DNA of 29,229 nucleotides from a virus: IMG/VR virus record IMGVR_UViG_3300045282_000091, positions 1 through 29,229 of that record; one strand, given 5' to 3'. Positions 1-6,528 of this stretch are shown piece after piece (position 1 is the first letter of the stretch; each line of letters begins with the position of its first letter). The notes beneath the pieces are model-generated. The model had not been told where the DNA came from. It did not search any database and saw only the letters and a list, made by a program, of their open reading frames with translations. The translations under genes were made by a program, and so were the position numbers.

Positions 1-2
1 CG

Positions 3-455
3 CCGCTCGACGACGTGCTGACGGCCGGGAAGGCGTGCCTGTCGACCTCGCGCACGTTTCCGAAGCCGGCCGACTGGCTGGCGGCGTTGCCGGCCCCGCC
101 TGTCACCGCGGTAGCCGACCTGCGGGTGATGACGACCCCCGAGCGCGAGGCGTATGACCGTGCCGAGGCGCTGCGCTACCAGGACGAGGCGTGCGGGTGC
201 TGGGACTGTCAGGACGCCGGCGTGACGGACCGCCCGATCCGGTTCGTGCCCGATGACGTCAACGGGGTGCTCGACCGCGCGATCGACACCGTCCGCAACC
301 GCATCGTGATCACCGGTCACTGGGCCCACGGCCAGGCGCTCGCGCGCTGGTACGCGGCCCGCGATCGGTTCTTCGCGCGCGTGCCCCGCCACACGCCCGT
401 CGGGCGTGCGGTGCTCGCGCTCGTCGCGCGGGAACCGGGGTGTGACGATGACTGA
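3..455 (+). CDS. Hypothetical protein, 5' end outside window
   Basis: The frame is open from base 3, so the gene probably begins upstream of the window; the first start codon inside is GTG at 15, giving 146 residues. I do not recognise the family. A short Cys cluster (CGCWDC) lies about one third of the way in and could bind a metal. The C-terminal half reads as an amphipathic helical segment (GHWAHGQALARWYAARDRFF) rich in Arg and Ala. GC3 is high, as expected for a real gene in this genome. It overlaps the next gene by 8 bp, which marks it as the upstream member of the same operon. Confidence 0.6.
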   Translation, partial: PLDDVLTAGKACLSTSRTFPKPADWLAALPAPPVTAVADLRVMTTPEREAYDRAEALRYQDEACGCWDCQDAGVTDRPIRFVPDDVNGVLDRAIDTVRNRIVITGHWAHGQALARWYAARDRFFARVPRHTPVGRAVLALVAREPGCDDD

Positions 456-966
456 CCGACCCCCGCCGCCCACGGGAGCCGCCATGCCCACGGAGGGAGC
501 ACTGCCAGATGACATCGGCCTGAGCATCGACATGCTCGACGTGGACCGCCTACGTGAATGGGCGCGATTGCTGCTCGTTCACGGCCCTGACGTCAGCTAT
601 TGGGGCTCGGTGGCGTTCGTCGTGACGAGGATGCAAATCATGGCAACCGACATCGAGAAAGCTGTCCGCGACATCGGGCGTCTCCGTGCGGCTCACGGAG
701 GGCGCAAGGAGGCGGCGACCGATGAGGGGCTTCAGCGGATCTGCGAGGTGGTCGCTCAGAGCCTCGTACGAGTAGAAACTGCAGAAACGAAGTATCACGA
801 ATTACTCTACGCCGTGGGCAACAAGCACGCGGGAGAATCGCGGCACGAAACCGCACTGCGCTACATCCGACAGGCAGAGCAGTCACACGGTCCAGTATCA
901 GCGGGATGGGCGCTCAGCCGCAGGAGCGGAGACACCGGCCCCGCCACAGGAGCCCGCATGCGATGA
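448..966 (+). CDS. Hypothetical protein, lower-GC gene
   Basis: A 172-residue protein of unknown function. I chose the ATG at 448, which overlaps the preceding stop, but ATG 484 has the better ribosome-binding site (GGGAG, 5 nt spacing) and is equally possible. The middle is predicted helical and mixed-charge (MATDIEKAVRDIGRLRAAHG, then VETAETKYHELLYAVGNKHA). Bases about 590-880 have clearly lower GC and AT-ending codons such as GAA, ACG-AAG-TAT and GAA-TTA, unlike both neighbours, which suggests more recent acquisition or relaxed codon choice. The 13-mer CGATGACTGACCG at its start is repeated at the start of the next gene. Confidence 0.65.
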   Translation: MTDRPPPPTGAAMPTEGALPDDIGLSIDMLDVDRLREWARLLLVHGPDVSYWGSVAFVVTRMQIMATDIEKAVRDIGRLRAAHGGRKEAATDEGLQRICEVVAQSLVRVETAETKYHELLYAVGNKHAGESRHETALRYIRQAEQSHGPVSAGWALSRRSGDTGPATGARMR

Positions 967-1169
967 CTGACCGCGTCGACAAGATTCGGGTGAAGGGCAG
1001 CGCGAAACAATACAAGCGCGGGCCGGGGCCGACCGGCGCCGCCCGGCTCGCGCAACGCGCGCAGCGCCTGGCGCTCGACGCCGCCCGCCTCGCGCGCCGC
1101 GAGGACGCGTACGCCGCGCGCCTGCGCGAACTGCTGCAGACGTTTCTCACCGACGAGGCGCAGCCGTGA
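963..1169 (+). CDS. Small basic Ala/Arg-rich protein
   Basis: A 68-residue protein starting at ATG 963, which overlaps the preceding TGA (ATGA). An AGGAG lies at 946-950. The N-terminus is Lys-rich (KIRVKGSAKQYKRG) and the rest is a long Arg/Ala helix (ARLAQRAQRLALDAARLARR). This composition suits nucleic-acid binding, but I do not recognise a family. It is coupled to the next gene by a GTGA overlap at 1166-1169. Confidence 0.55.
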   Translation: MTDRVDKIRVKGSAKQYKRGPGPTGAARLAQRAQRLALDAARLARREDAYAARLRELLQTFLTDEAQP

Positions 1170-1441
1170 CGCCGTACGAACCGCCGAACGGCATGGCCGA
1201 TCTGGTGCGCATTGTCCAAGCGGTCTCGCCGAGCCGCGCGGCCGATCTGCTGGCGCTCGCGTTCCAGGACTGCGCCGCCGACGCGCTCACGCAGGATCTG
1301 CGGCTCCGGTTCGCGGCCCCGGTGCTGCTCGCGGCGTGCAAACGCGCGCTCGAGACCATCGAGACAGGCCGCGCGCTCGACTGGCCGTCCCTGGTGACCG
1401 CGGTCGACCAGGCCGAACGATCCGAGGCGCCCGTTGGCTAG
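1166..1441 (+). CDS. Hypothetical helical protein
   Basis: A 91-residue protein beginning with GTG 1166 in a GTGA overlap with the previous gene. It is predicted almost entirely helical (LVRIVQAVSPSRAADLLALA, then VLLAACKRALETIETGRALD) with single Cys residues that form no evident metal site. No family recognised. Its position inside an unbroken run of overlapping small genes, together with strong GC3, supports a real gene. Confidence 0.55.
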   Translation: MTPYEPPNGMADLVRIVQAVSPSRAADLLALAFQDCAADALTQDLRLRFAAPVLLAACKRALETIETGRALDWPSLVTAVDQAERSEAPVG

Positions 1442-1667
1442 ACGGTCCGCACCGGCGCCGTGCCCGGATCGCGTCAAGGACGAGGCGATCGTCGTCCCGC
1501 GCGGCGAGCCGGTCTACACGCTCGACTTCGACGACGCGACGATCGAGCTGCTCGCGGCTGGGATCTGTCCGGCCGACGTGGCGCGCCGCGCGTGGGAGTG
1601 TCTCGGCTGGAAACGCGAACAACACCGCAACCAGGCGCGCTTGGAGCGCGTCAAGGAGACCGCATGA
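1434..1667 (+). CDS. Small protein with acidic N-terminal half and helical C-terminus
   Basis: A 77-residue protein. The likely start is TTG 1434, which overlaps the stop of the preceding gene by 8 bp; no ATG or GTG fits better. The segment YTLDFDDATIELLAAGICP, then ADVARRAWECLGWKREQHRN, looks like a compact helical domain, perhaps helix-turn-helix-like, but this is inference. Its stop overlaps the ATG of the next gene (ATGA at 1664). Confidence 0.5.
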   Translation: MARRSAPAPCPDRVKDEAIVVPRGEPVYTLDFDDATIELLAAGICPADVARRAWECLGWKREQHRNQARLERVKETA

Positions 1668-2371
1668 AGGTGACGATCAAAACGGCGCACGGGTACCTCT
1701 CGCCGCAACCGGCGACCAGCAAACAACCCGGCGTGCGCTGGGAGTACCGCGACACGGCCGGCGAATGGGAGACGCTCGAGCTCGTCGGCCTCGATCTCCC
1801 GACGCGGCCCGTGCCGCCGACCACGCCGACGCCGCCGGATCCCACGACGCCACCCGACCCGACCCCGCCGCCGCAGAGCGCGGACGCGTTCGACCTGTCC
1901 GCCGCCATCGTGGCGTCGGGCGATTGTCCCGCGGTCGCGCACCTGCCGATCCTGGCGTCGATGGCGTCGATTTCCCTGATCGACGTCGGCGGGGACGGGC
2001 AAGGCTATGCGATGAACTTCCCCGGTCGGGATACGTGGACGGGGGTCATTCCGCCCGGCTGGGACGGGCCGATCAATCACACGTTGTGGATTGCCGAGAA
2101 GATCGCGGGCACGTGGTACGTGCTCCCGATCAAGGAAGCCCTGAACGACTACTGCACGCTCGGGCCGATCCTGACACCGGGACAGATTCCGAAGAACCTG
2201 TGTTACTTCGCGCAGTCGCCCATGAACGGGTACCAACCGGCCCCGTATGAGCAGATCGGCTTCTTCGCCACGACCGGCGACACCCGACGCATGAACCTCC
2301 AACCCATGACGGGCGCAGGCCGGACCAATGTCGTCTTGGTGCCGTTTGCGGCGGGCGAATATCACTGGTGA
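1664..2371 (+). CDS. Fascin-like beta-trefoil repeat protein with Pro/Thr linker
   Basis: A 235-residue protein with ATG 1664 preceded by AAGGAG. Residues 1-48 (KTAHGYLSPQP, then WEYRDTAGEWETLELV) match the repeat signature of fascin-like/actin-crosslinking beta-trefoils (HG-YLS ... GPWETF-L), which generally act as carbohydrate or protein binding modules. A Pro/Thr/Asp-rich linker follows (about residues 50-72). The remaining 160 residues form an unrecognised domain with repeated Gly, Trp and Tyr that reads as beta-rich. Only one trefoil repeat is visible, so the fold would need partners or multimers. A virion-surface or receptor-contact role is plausible, but its place in the small-gene cluster does not prove it. 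Confidence 0.6.
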   Translation: MKVTIKTAHGYLSPQPATSKQPGVRWEYRDTAGEWETLELVGLDLPTRPVPPTTPTPPDPTTPPDPTPPPQSADAFDLSAAIVASGDCPAVAHLPILASMASISLIDVGGDGQGYAMNFPGRDTWTGVIPPGWDGPINHTLWIAEKIAGTWYVLPIKEALNDYCTLGPILTPGQIPKNLCYFAQSPMNGYQPAPYEQIGFFATTGDTRRMNLQPMTGAGRTNVVLVPFAAGEYHW

Positions 2372-2408
2372 CCACCGACGATCCCGACCCGACCCCAGCG
2401 CCTGCGAC

Positions 2409-2813
2409 GTGGACCGGCACCCGATCGGCTACGCCACGCGCGCCGAGGCGCTCGATGCCTGCGAGGCGCTGATGGATGCCGACCGCGCCGCGCCCGGCTG
2501 TCACATCATGCCGGTGTACTGCAAACGCTGCGGCGCGTGGCATCCGCGCCAGCAGCGGATCGTGTTTCCCGAGGGGGCCGAAGCCGGACGGACTGGAAGG
2601 GGAGGGCACACCGTGGGACTGATTGAACTGCTCATCTACATCGTGGTCGTCGTCCTGATCGGCTGGCTGGCGATCTGGATTCTCGGGGAGGTCGCAGCGG
2701 GCCACCCGCCCATCATCGACCGGATCATCTGGGTCGTCGTGGTGCTGATCATTGTGTTGACGCTCGTGCGCGCGTTCGGGATCGTGGATCCGCAGGTCCC
2801 GAGGTTGCGATGA
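2409..2813 (+). CDS. Zinc-ribbon-like protein in frame with a two-TM protein
   Basis: The open frame encodes a small phage-type zinc motif protein (RHPIGYATRAEALDACEAL ... YCKRCGAWHP), the pattern seen in short phage and actinobacterial proteins that read the sequence YRCP-CGGWH. It continues without a stop into a hydrophobic 67-residue segment. I chose GTG 2409 because it keeps the whole conserved part; ATG 2328 is possible but would overlap the upstream gene by 44 bp, and neither start has a good ribosome-binding site. The product would be 134 residues: a cytosolic Cys motif followed by two membrane helices. Internal initiation at 2613 is likely (separate entry). Confidence 0.5.
   Translation: MDRHPIGYATRAEALDACEALMDADRAAPGCHIMPVYCKRCGAWHPRQQRIVFPEGAEAGRTGRGGHTVGLIELLIYIVVVVLIGWLAIWILGEVAAGHPPIIDRIIWVVVVLIIVLTLVRAFGIVDPQVPRLR
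2613..2813 (+). CDS. Small two-TM membrane protein (internal start)
   Basis: GTG 2613 has a much better ribosome-binding site (GGGGAGGG, 6 nt spacing) than the start of the longer frame. It would give a 66-residue protein with two hydrophobic helices (VGLIELLIYIVVVVLIGWLA and IIDRIIWVVVVLIIVLTLVR) joined by a short polar loop. The N-terminus MGLIE-LI and the general plan resemble the 51-residue protein at 28933-29088, so the two may be paralogues of the small phage/bacterial membrane families of the Lmo0937/Thivi_2564 type. A holin role is possible by size, but nothing proves it. Confidence 0.5.
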   Translation: MGLIELLIYIVVVVLIGWLAIWILGEVAAGHPPIIDRIIWVVVVLIIVLTLVRAFGIVDPQVPRLR

Positions 2814-3343
2814 ACGCGATGGCGAAGAAGCAGATACAGATGCGGCCGGACGATTCGCCGCAACCCCGGCCATCGCCGCCACCGCGCGCCGTTCATCGCA
2901 CTGTGTCGCACGCTCCGCAATCCGCGCCGACCTCGCGCCCGTTGCCCCGAGGATCACGGCGTGTTTCTGCTCCCCGTGTGGTGACCGCGATGCACGCCAC
3001 GCGCGACCTCTACCGCCGCGGCTGCCGCTGCACGCCCTGCCGGGCCGCCAACGCCGCCTACTGGCGCGCCTGGTGGGCGGCGCAGCGCGGCGGCCGCCCC
3101 CGTCTCGGCGCGCGCGTCTCGGCCGTCGAGGCCCAGCGGCTGCTGCGGCTGTTGTTCATCGAGTGGCGGGCCAGCACCGCCGCCAAGACCCTGCTCAGTC
3201 AGGCGCTCGGGTTGCGGCACAATCTCCCCCGGCTCCGGCAGCAGGACCGGGTGACGCTGCGCACGGAACTCAAGATCCGGCAGTTCTACCGCTGGCGCAT
3301 GTTGGCGGACCCGGACCGGCGGCGCGCGCCGGGCGCGTCCTAG
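2810..3343 (+). CDS. Cys-motif (GCRCxxC) putative DNA-binding protein
   Basis: A 177-residue protein; ATG 2810 overlaps the preceding TGA. The first 55 residues are Pro/Ser/Arg-rich and probably disordered. Residues 61-90 (MHATRDLYRRGCRCTPCRAA followed by NAAYWRAWW) match a motif common in actinobacterial and phage small proteins, HGT-x-YxxGCRCxxCRxANxxYxR, with Cys 72, 74 and 77. The C-terminal half is helical and basic (AVEAQRLLRLLFIEWRAS, LRTELKIRQFYRWRML). The family has no firm biochemical role; the metal-type Cys cluster with basic helices suggests nucleic-acid binding. A shorter product from GTG 2982 or ATG 2990 would keep only the conserved part. Confidence 0.6.
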   Translation: MNAMAKKQIQMRPDDSPQPRPSPPPRAVHRTVSHAPQSAPTSRPLPRGSRRVSAPRVVTAMHATRDLYRRGCRCTPCRAANAAYWRAWWAAQRGGRPRLGARVSAVEAQRLLRLLFIEWRASTAAKTLLSQALGLRHNLPRLRQQDRVTLRTELKIRQFYRWRMLADPDRRRAPGAS

Positions 3344-3365
3344 AATTCTTCACGGGTTAGAAAAA

Positions 3366-3779
3366 GTGGCCGCCGATCCTCAAGCCCACGCCCCCCGCGG
3401 CCCCCTCGTCCGCCGCGACCCCATGGCGCACGCCGACCCCATGGCGGCCCGGTCGTGCACGGCTCGCTCGAAGTCCACCGGGAAGGCTTGCCGCCAGCCC
3501 GCGATTCCCGGCGGCACCGTCTGCCGCTACCACGGCGGCGCCGCCCCGCAGGTCAAGGCCGCCGCGATGGACCGCCTGCGCGCCTTGCAGCATCCCGCCA
3601 TCGACCGTCTCGGCAAACTCATCGATCAGGAGCAGTTTCCGAGCGTCTCCTACGCCGCCAGCAAGGACGTGCTCGACCGCACGCTCGGCAAGCCGGGCGA
3701 GCACCTCGACCTGACGTTGAACGTCACGGATGAGCTGTTAGGGCGACTGGACCGGGGGCGGTTGAGGCTGAAGCGATGA
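3366..3779 (+). CDS. HGG-motif zinc protein, candidate small terminase
   Basis: A 137-residue protein from GTG 3366 (ATG 3423 and 3441 are alternatives). Residues 31-61 carry C-x10-C-x10-C-xx-H-GG-AAP (C31, C42, C53, H56), the well-known HGG motif of a phage protein that usually lies just upstream of the large terminase. After it comes a helical region ending SYAASKDVLDRTLGKPGEH, the kind of repeat-like helix pair that ends with DRxxGKP in this family. Small terminases recognise the packaging site and hand the DNA to the motor. No other small-terminase candidate lies near, so I infer that role from position; the zinc motif itself is seen directly. Confidence 0.65.
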   Translation: MAADPQAHAPRGPLVRRDPMAHADPMAARSCTARSKSTGKACRQPAIPGGTVCRYHGGAAPQVKAAAMDRLRALQHPAIDRLGKLIDQEQFPSVSYAASKDVLDRTLGKPGEHLDLTLNVTDELLGRLDRGRLRLKR

Positions 3780-4066
3780 CGCACCACGCGAGGCTGGGCT
3801 CGCTGGGCCACGTCGAGGTCACTCTGGCTAAGGGCGGCCGCGTACCGGCCGGGTTCGTCACGGCTGTGCGGGAGGCTGTGCTGGAGGCCGTGACGCAGGT
3901 GTACGCGCGCGTGCGCAAGTGCCCGCAGTGCGGCGCGGCGTTTCTGAAACAGGGGAAGCAGACGTACTGCTCGCCGGTCTGTGGACAAGAGATGCGGATG
4001 GCCCGGTTCCTGGCCCGCCGGCCGAACTATTACCGTGAACGCGAACGCGCGCAGGGGCCGTCATGA
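3776..4066 (+). CDS. Zinc-ribbon protein (CxxC...CxxxC)
   Basis: A 96-residue protein, ATG 3776 in an ATGA overlap with the previous gene. Residues 49-69 hold a four-Cys site (CPQCGAAF ... YCSPVC; C49, C52, C65, C69) followed by a basic helix (QEMRMARFLARRPNYYRERE). This is the pattern of treble-clef/CGNR-type zinc ribbons found in small nucleic-acid-binding phage proteins. The N-terminal half lacks recognised motifs. Its stop overlaps the terminase start at 4063, so it is translated together with the packaging motor and may help with DNA recognition; this is inference. Confidence 0.7.
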   Translation: MTHHARLGSLGHVEVTLAKGGRVPAGFVTAVREAVLEAVTQVYARVRKCPQCGAAFLKQGKQTYCSPVCGQEMRMARFLARRPNYYRERERAQGPS

Positions 4067-5565
4067 CCGTGCCCCTCGCCGCCAGCCGCGACTTCGAAGC
4101 CGAGCTGCACGACTTCTGCGCCGACCACTACGCCGACCCGCTCAACTGGGTCCGCGCCGCCTTCCCGTGGGGCGAGCCCGGTCCGCTGGCCGCCTACGCC
4201 GAGCCCGACCGCTGGCAATGCGCGTTCCTCGAATGGCTGGGCGGCGAAATTACCGCGCGCGGCTTCGACGGCGTGCACCCCGTCATGCCCATCCGCGGCG
4301 CCGTCGCCTCCGGCCACGGCATCGGCAAGGGCGCCCTGACCGGCATGCTGGTCGCGTTCCTGATGTCGACGCGGCGGGATGCCAAGGGCGTCATCACCGC
4401 CAACACCAACACGCAGCTGCAGGACAAGACCTGGGCGGCGATTCAGGTCTGGGTTAAGCGGGCGCTCACCGCGCATTGGTTCACGGTCAACACGTCGATC
4501 CTGTATCGCACGGGCTACCGCGAGTCGTGGAAGGTGAGCCCGCAGACCTGCGACCCCGACAACTCCGAAGCCTTCGCCGGCCAGCACAACGTCGGCTCGA
4601 CCAGCTTCTACATCAACGACGAAGACAGCAACGTCCCCAACATCATCCACGAGGTCGAGGAGGGCGGCCTGACCGACGGCGAGCCGATGCAGTTTCTCTT
4701 CGGCAACCCGACGCGGCGGCGCGGCGCGTTCTACGACATCGTGTTCGGCGGGCTCGGCACGCGCTGGCAGACGTGGGTCATCGACGCGCGCGACTGCGCC
4801 TTTCCGAATAAACAGCTCATCGCCGAGCAGCTCGAGGACTACGGCGAGGACAGCGACCGTTTCCGCGTGCGCGTGCGCGGCCTGCCGCCCAACGCCGAGG
4901 ATGCGCAGTTCATCGACATGGCGCGGGTGCGCGCGGCCCAGAAGCGCCAGGTGGCCGTGCTGCCCGACGAACCGCTGGTGGCCGGCTGCGATCTGGCGTG
5001 GGGCGGCAGCGACAGCAACGTGATCCGGTTCCGCCGCGGGCGCGATGCGCGCACGATTCCCAGTATCCGCATCCCCGGCGAGCTGACGCGCGACCCGGCC
5101 GTGCTGACCAACCGGCTCGCGGACGTGCTGCGGCAGGACTACGACGGCCAGAAAGTGGACATGCTGTTCCTCGACAGCGCGGGGATTGCCGGCGCGGTCG
5201 GCGCGCGGCTGCGGCAGCTCGGGCACCGCAACGTCTCCGAGGTCAACTTCGGCGCCGACTCGCCCTCGCCCAAGTGCCGCTACATGCGCGACTACATGTG
5301 GGCGGAGATGAAGGACTGGCTGCTGACCGGGGCGATCGACACGTCCCCGCGGCTCGAGGCGGACCTCATCGGCCCCGGCGTGCGCGAGGAGCTGAAGCAG
5401 CGCATCTGGCTGGAGTCGAAAAAAGAGATGAAGGCGCGCGACGTGCCCTCGCCCGACGAGGGCGACGCGCTCGCGCTCACCTTCGCGCAGCCGGTCGCCG
5501 CGCCGCGGCCGGTCGTCGCGGCCTTGCCGCTGCCGCGGGGCGTGGGGGGCTGGATGGGGGCGTAG
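4063..5565 (+). CDS. terL: Terminase large subunit (packaging ATPase-nuclease)
   Basis: A 500-residue protein with both halves of a large terminase. The ATPase domain has a P-loop at residues 84-90 (GHGIGKG) and a Walker B-like strand at 182-188 (FYINDED, with D186-E187). A FGNPT motif (coupling/motif III position) follows near residue 210. The RNase H-like nuclease half shows three acidic positions: D310 (AGCDLAWGG), D371 (LFLDSAGIAG) and D468 (SPDEGDALALTF). It cuts concatemeric phage DNA and drives it into the prohead through the portal. Length is normal for the family. ATG 4063 overlaps the upstream stop. This is the firmest marker of phage identity in the window. Confidence 0.95.
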   Translation: MTVPLAASRDFEAELHDFCADHYADPLNWVRAAFPWGEPGPLAAYAEPDRWQCAFLEWLGGEITARGFDGVHPVMPIRGAVASGHGIGKGALTGMLVAFLMSTRRDAKGVITANTNTQLQDKTWAAIQVWVKRALTAHWFTVNTSILYRTGYRESWKVSPQTCDPDNSEAFAGQHNVGSTSFYINDEDSNVPNIIHEVEEGGLTDGEPMQFLFGNPTRRRGAFYDIVFGGLGTRWQTWVIDARDCAFPNKQLIAEQLEDYGEDSDRFRVRVRGLPPNAEDAQFIDMARVRAAQKRQVAVLPDEPLVAGCDLAWGGSDSNVIRFRRGRDARTIPSIRIPGELTRDPAVLTNRLADVLRQDYDGQKVDMLFLDSAGIAGAVGARLRQLGHRNVSEVNFGADSPSPKCRYMRDYMWAEMKDWLLTGAIDTSPRLEADLIGPGVREELKQRIWLESKKEMKARDVPSPDEGDALALTFAQPVAAPRPVVAALPLPRGVGGWMGA

Positions 5566-5578
5566 AATGGGGCGTCCG

Positions 5579-5980
5579 ATGCAGCGTCGAGAATTTCTGG
5601 CAGCGTTATTCGGCACGGCCGCGGCTGCCGCAGCATTCCCGACCTTCTTCGAGGATGTCGCTGTTCCGCCGCCCGTCGCGCCGCGCTGGATCATGCAGGC
5701 GGAAGCACTGCAGGTGGGCGACGTATTCACAATCGCGGGCGTTCATGCCCTCAATCCGCTGACACGGCGGCCGATCGCGCACCTGCAGCGCTTCCTCGTG
5801 ACCGGCCAGGTGACCGGTGACACGGCCTCCCCGCAGATTTACCCGCCGTTAATCGTGGAGGGCCCGTATGCGAATGTCGATACGTGGCCCGCGCATGATG
5901 CCGCTCTGCAGGTAGGATGGACCGACGAGTGGATCGGTGAGCCCGCGCCCGCACACGGCGTCCGCATCCTCAACCCCTGA
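5579..5980 (+). CDS. Tat-type signal peptide fused to a free coat I-domain
   Basis: A 133-residue protein (ATG 5579; ATG 5567 would add four residues). It starts MQRREFLAALFGTAAAAAAF, a textbook twin-arginine signal: RRxFL and then a weakly hydrophobic Ala-rich stretch. Residues 43-112 (VGDVFTIAGVHALNPL ... LQRFLVT ... IYPPLIV ... YANVDTWPAHDAALQV) align with residues 248-322 of the coat protein of this same phage (KGDILTIAGVNTVNPL ... LQQFVVT), i.e. the I-domain inserted in P22-type coats. No other coat part is present. It lies between terminase and portal. Roles could be an exported decoy, an exclusion factor or a capsid-assembly partner; all are inference. The Tat signal may be non-functional. 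Confidence 0.75.
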   Translation: MQRREFLAALFGTAAAAAAFPTFFEDVAVPPPVAPRWIMQAEALQVGDVFTIAGVHALNPLTRRPIAHLQRFLVTGQVTGDTASPQIYPPLIVEGPYANVDTWPAHDAALQVGWTDEWIGEPAPAHGVRILNP

Positions 5981-6031
5981 CCCGCCTAGATTTGCCCGCC
6001 GCCCGCGCGCCGTCGCATCCTGAGGGACCCG

Positions 6032-6238
6032 ATGGCGACTCCGGCCAGCTTTAACCCGCGTGAGCTCCACCGTCGCCAGTTCCAGACCGCGGCCGCGTCC
6101 GCGCTCGACCGGCACGCGCTGGCGATTGGCGCAACGCGCGAGGTGCTCGCCGATCTCGCCCTGCGCCTCGACGTGCTCGAAGGGCTGCAGCGGCGCGACC
6201 TCTGGGGCCGGCTGCGCTGGCTGGTGACCGGGCGATGA
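6032..6238 (+). CDS. Small helical protein before portal
   Basis: A 68-residue protein, ATG 6032 preceded by TGAGGGACCCG. It is one long helical stretch (ATREVLADLALRLDVLEGLQ followed by RRDLWGRLRWLVTG) with an amphipathic, Trp-containing C-terminus. No family recognised. Gap of 51 bp from the upstream gene; its stop overlaps the next start (ATGA). Confidence 0.6.
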   Translation: MATPASFNPRELHRRQFQTAAASALDRHALAIGATREVLADLALRLDVLEGLQRRDLWGRLRWLVTGR

Positions 6239-6255
6239 GCGACCGGGCGATGAGC
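6226..6255 (+). repeat. 15-bp perfect tandem duplication over a start codon
   Basis: GACCGGGCGATGAGC occurs twice in a row (6226-6240 and 6241-6255), with the first five bases repeated again afterwards. Each copy contains an ATG in the frame of the downstream gene, and the first copy also contains the stop of the upstream gene. A recent replication slippage event is the simplest explanation. Confidence 0.9.
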
Positions 6256-6528
6256 GACCGCGTCGCGACGCTCCTCGCGCAGGCGCGCGAGGCCCACCAG
6301 CGCTATCGGGACGCGCTGCCGCAGCGCCGGGCCGCAGACGGCGCGATCACGCCAGGCGACCCCGTCGCCGCACGCGCCGCGCTCCAGACCGCGCTCGACA
6401 TGCGCACGGCGGCGATCGCCGAGGACCCCGAGCAGAACGATCCCGCGTGGCAGGCCGAGGCCGCGTCCGTCTACGACCACGGCGCGCTCCTGACCTTTTA
6501 CCGCGAGCAACTGGCGCGGGTGCCCTGA
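6235..6528 (+). CDS. Small hypothetical protein before portal
   Basis: A 97-residue helical protein. The start codon lies in a 15-bp tandem duplication, so both ATG 6235 and ATG 6250 are possible and the longer form begins MSDRAMSDR. The body (LLAQAREAHQRYRDALPQRR; ALQTALDMRTAAIAEDPEQ; DHGALLTFYREQLARV) is helical with no known motif. Its stop overlaps the portal ATG (ATGA at 6525-6531), so it is translated immediately before the portal. Confidence 0.6.
   Translation: MSDRAMSDRVATLLAQAREAHQRYRDALPQRRAADGAITPGDPVAARAALQTALDMRTAAIAEDPEQNDPAWQAEAASVYDHGALLTFYREQLARVP

Noticed and set aside
4030-5730. 566-codon open frame on the minus strand opposite terminase
   Set aside because: High-GC coding DNA leaves the antisense frame open by chance. 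The translation is a His/Arg/Gly/Asp-rich mix without motifs, and the plus strand holds a clear terminase.
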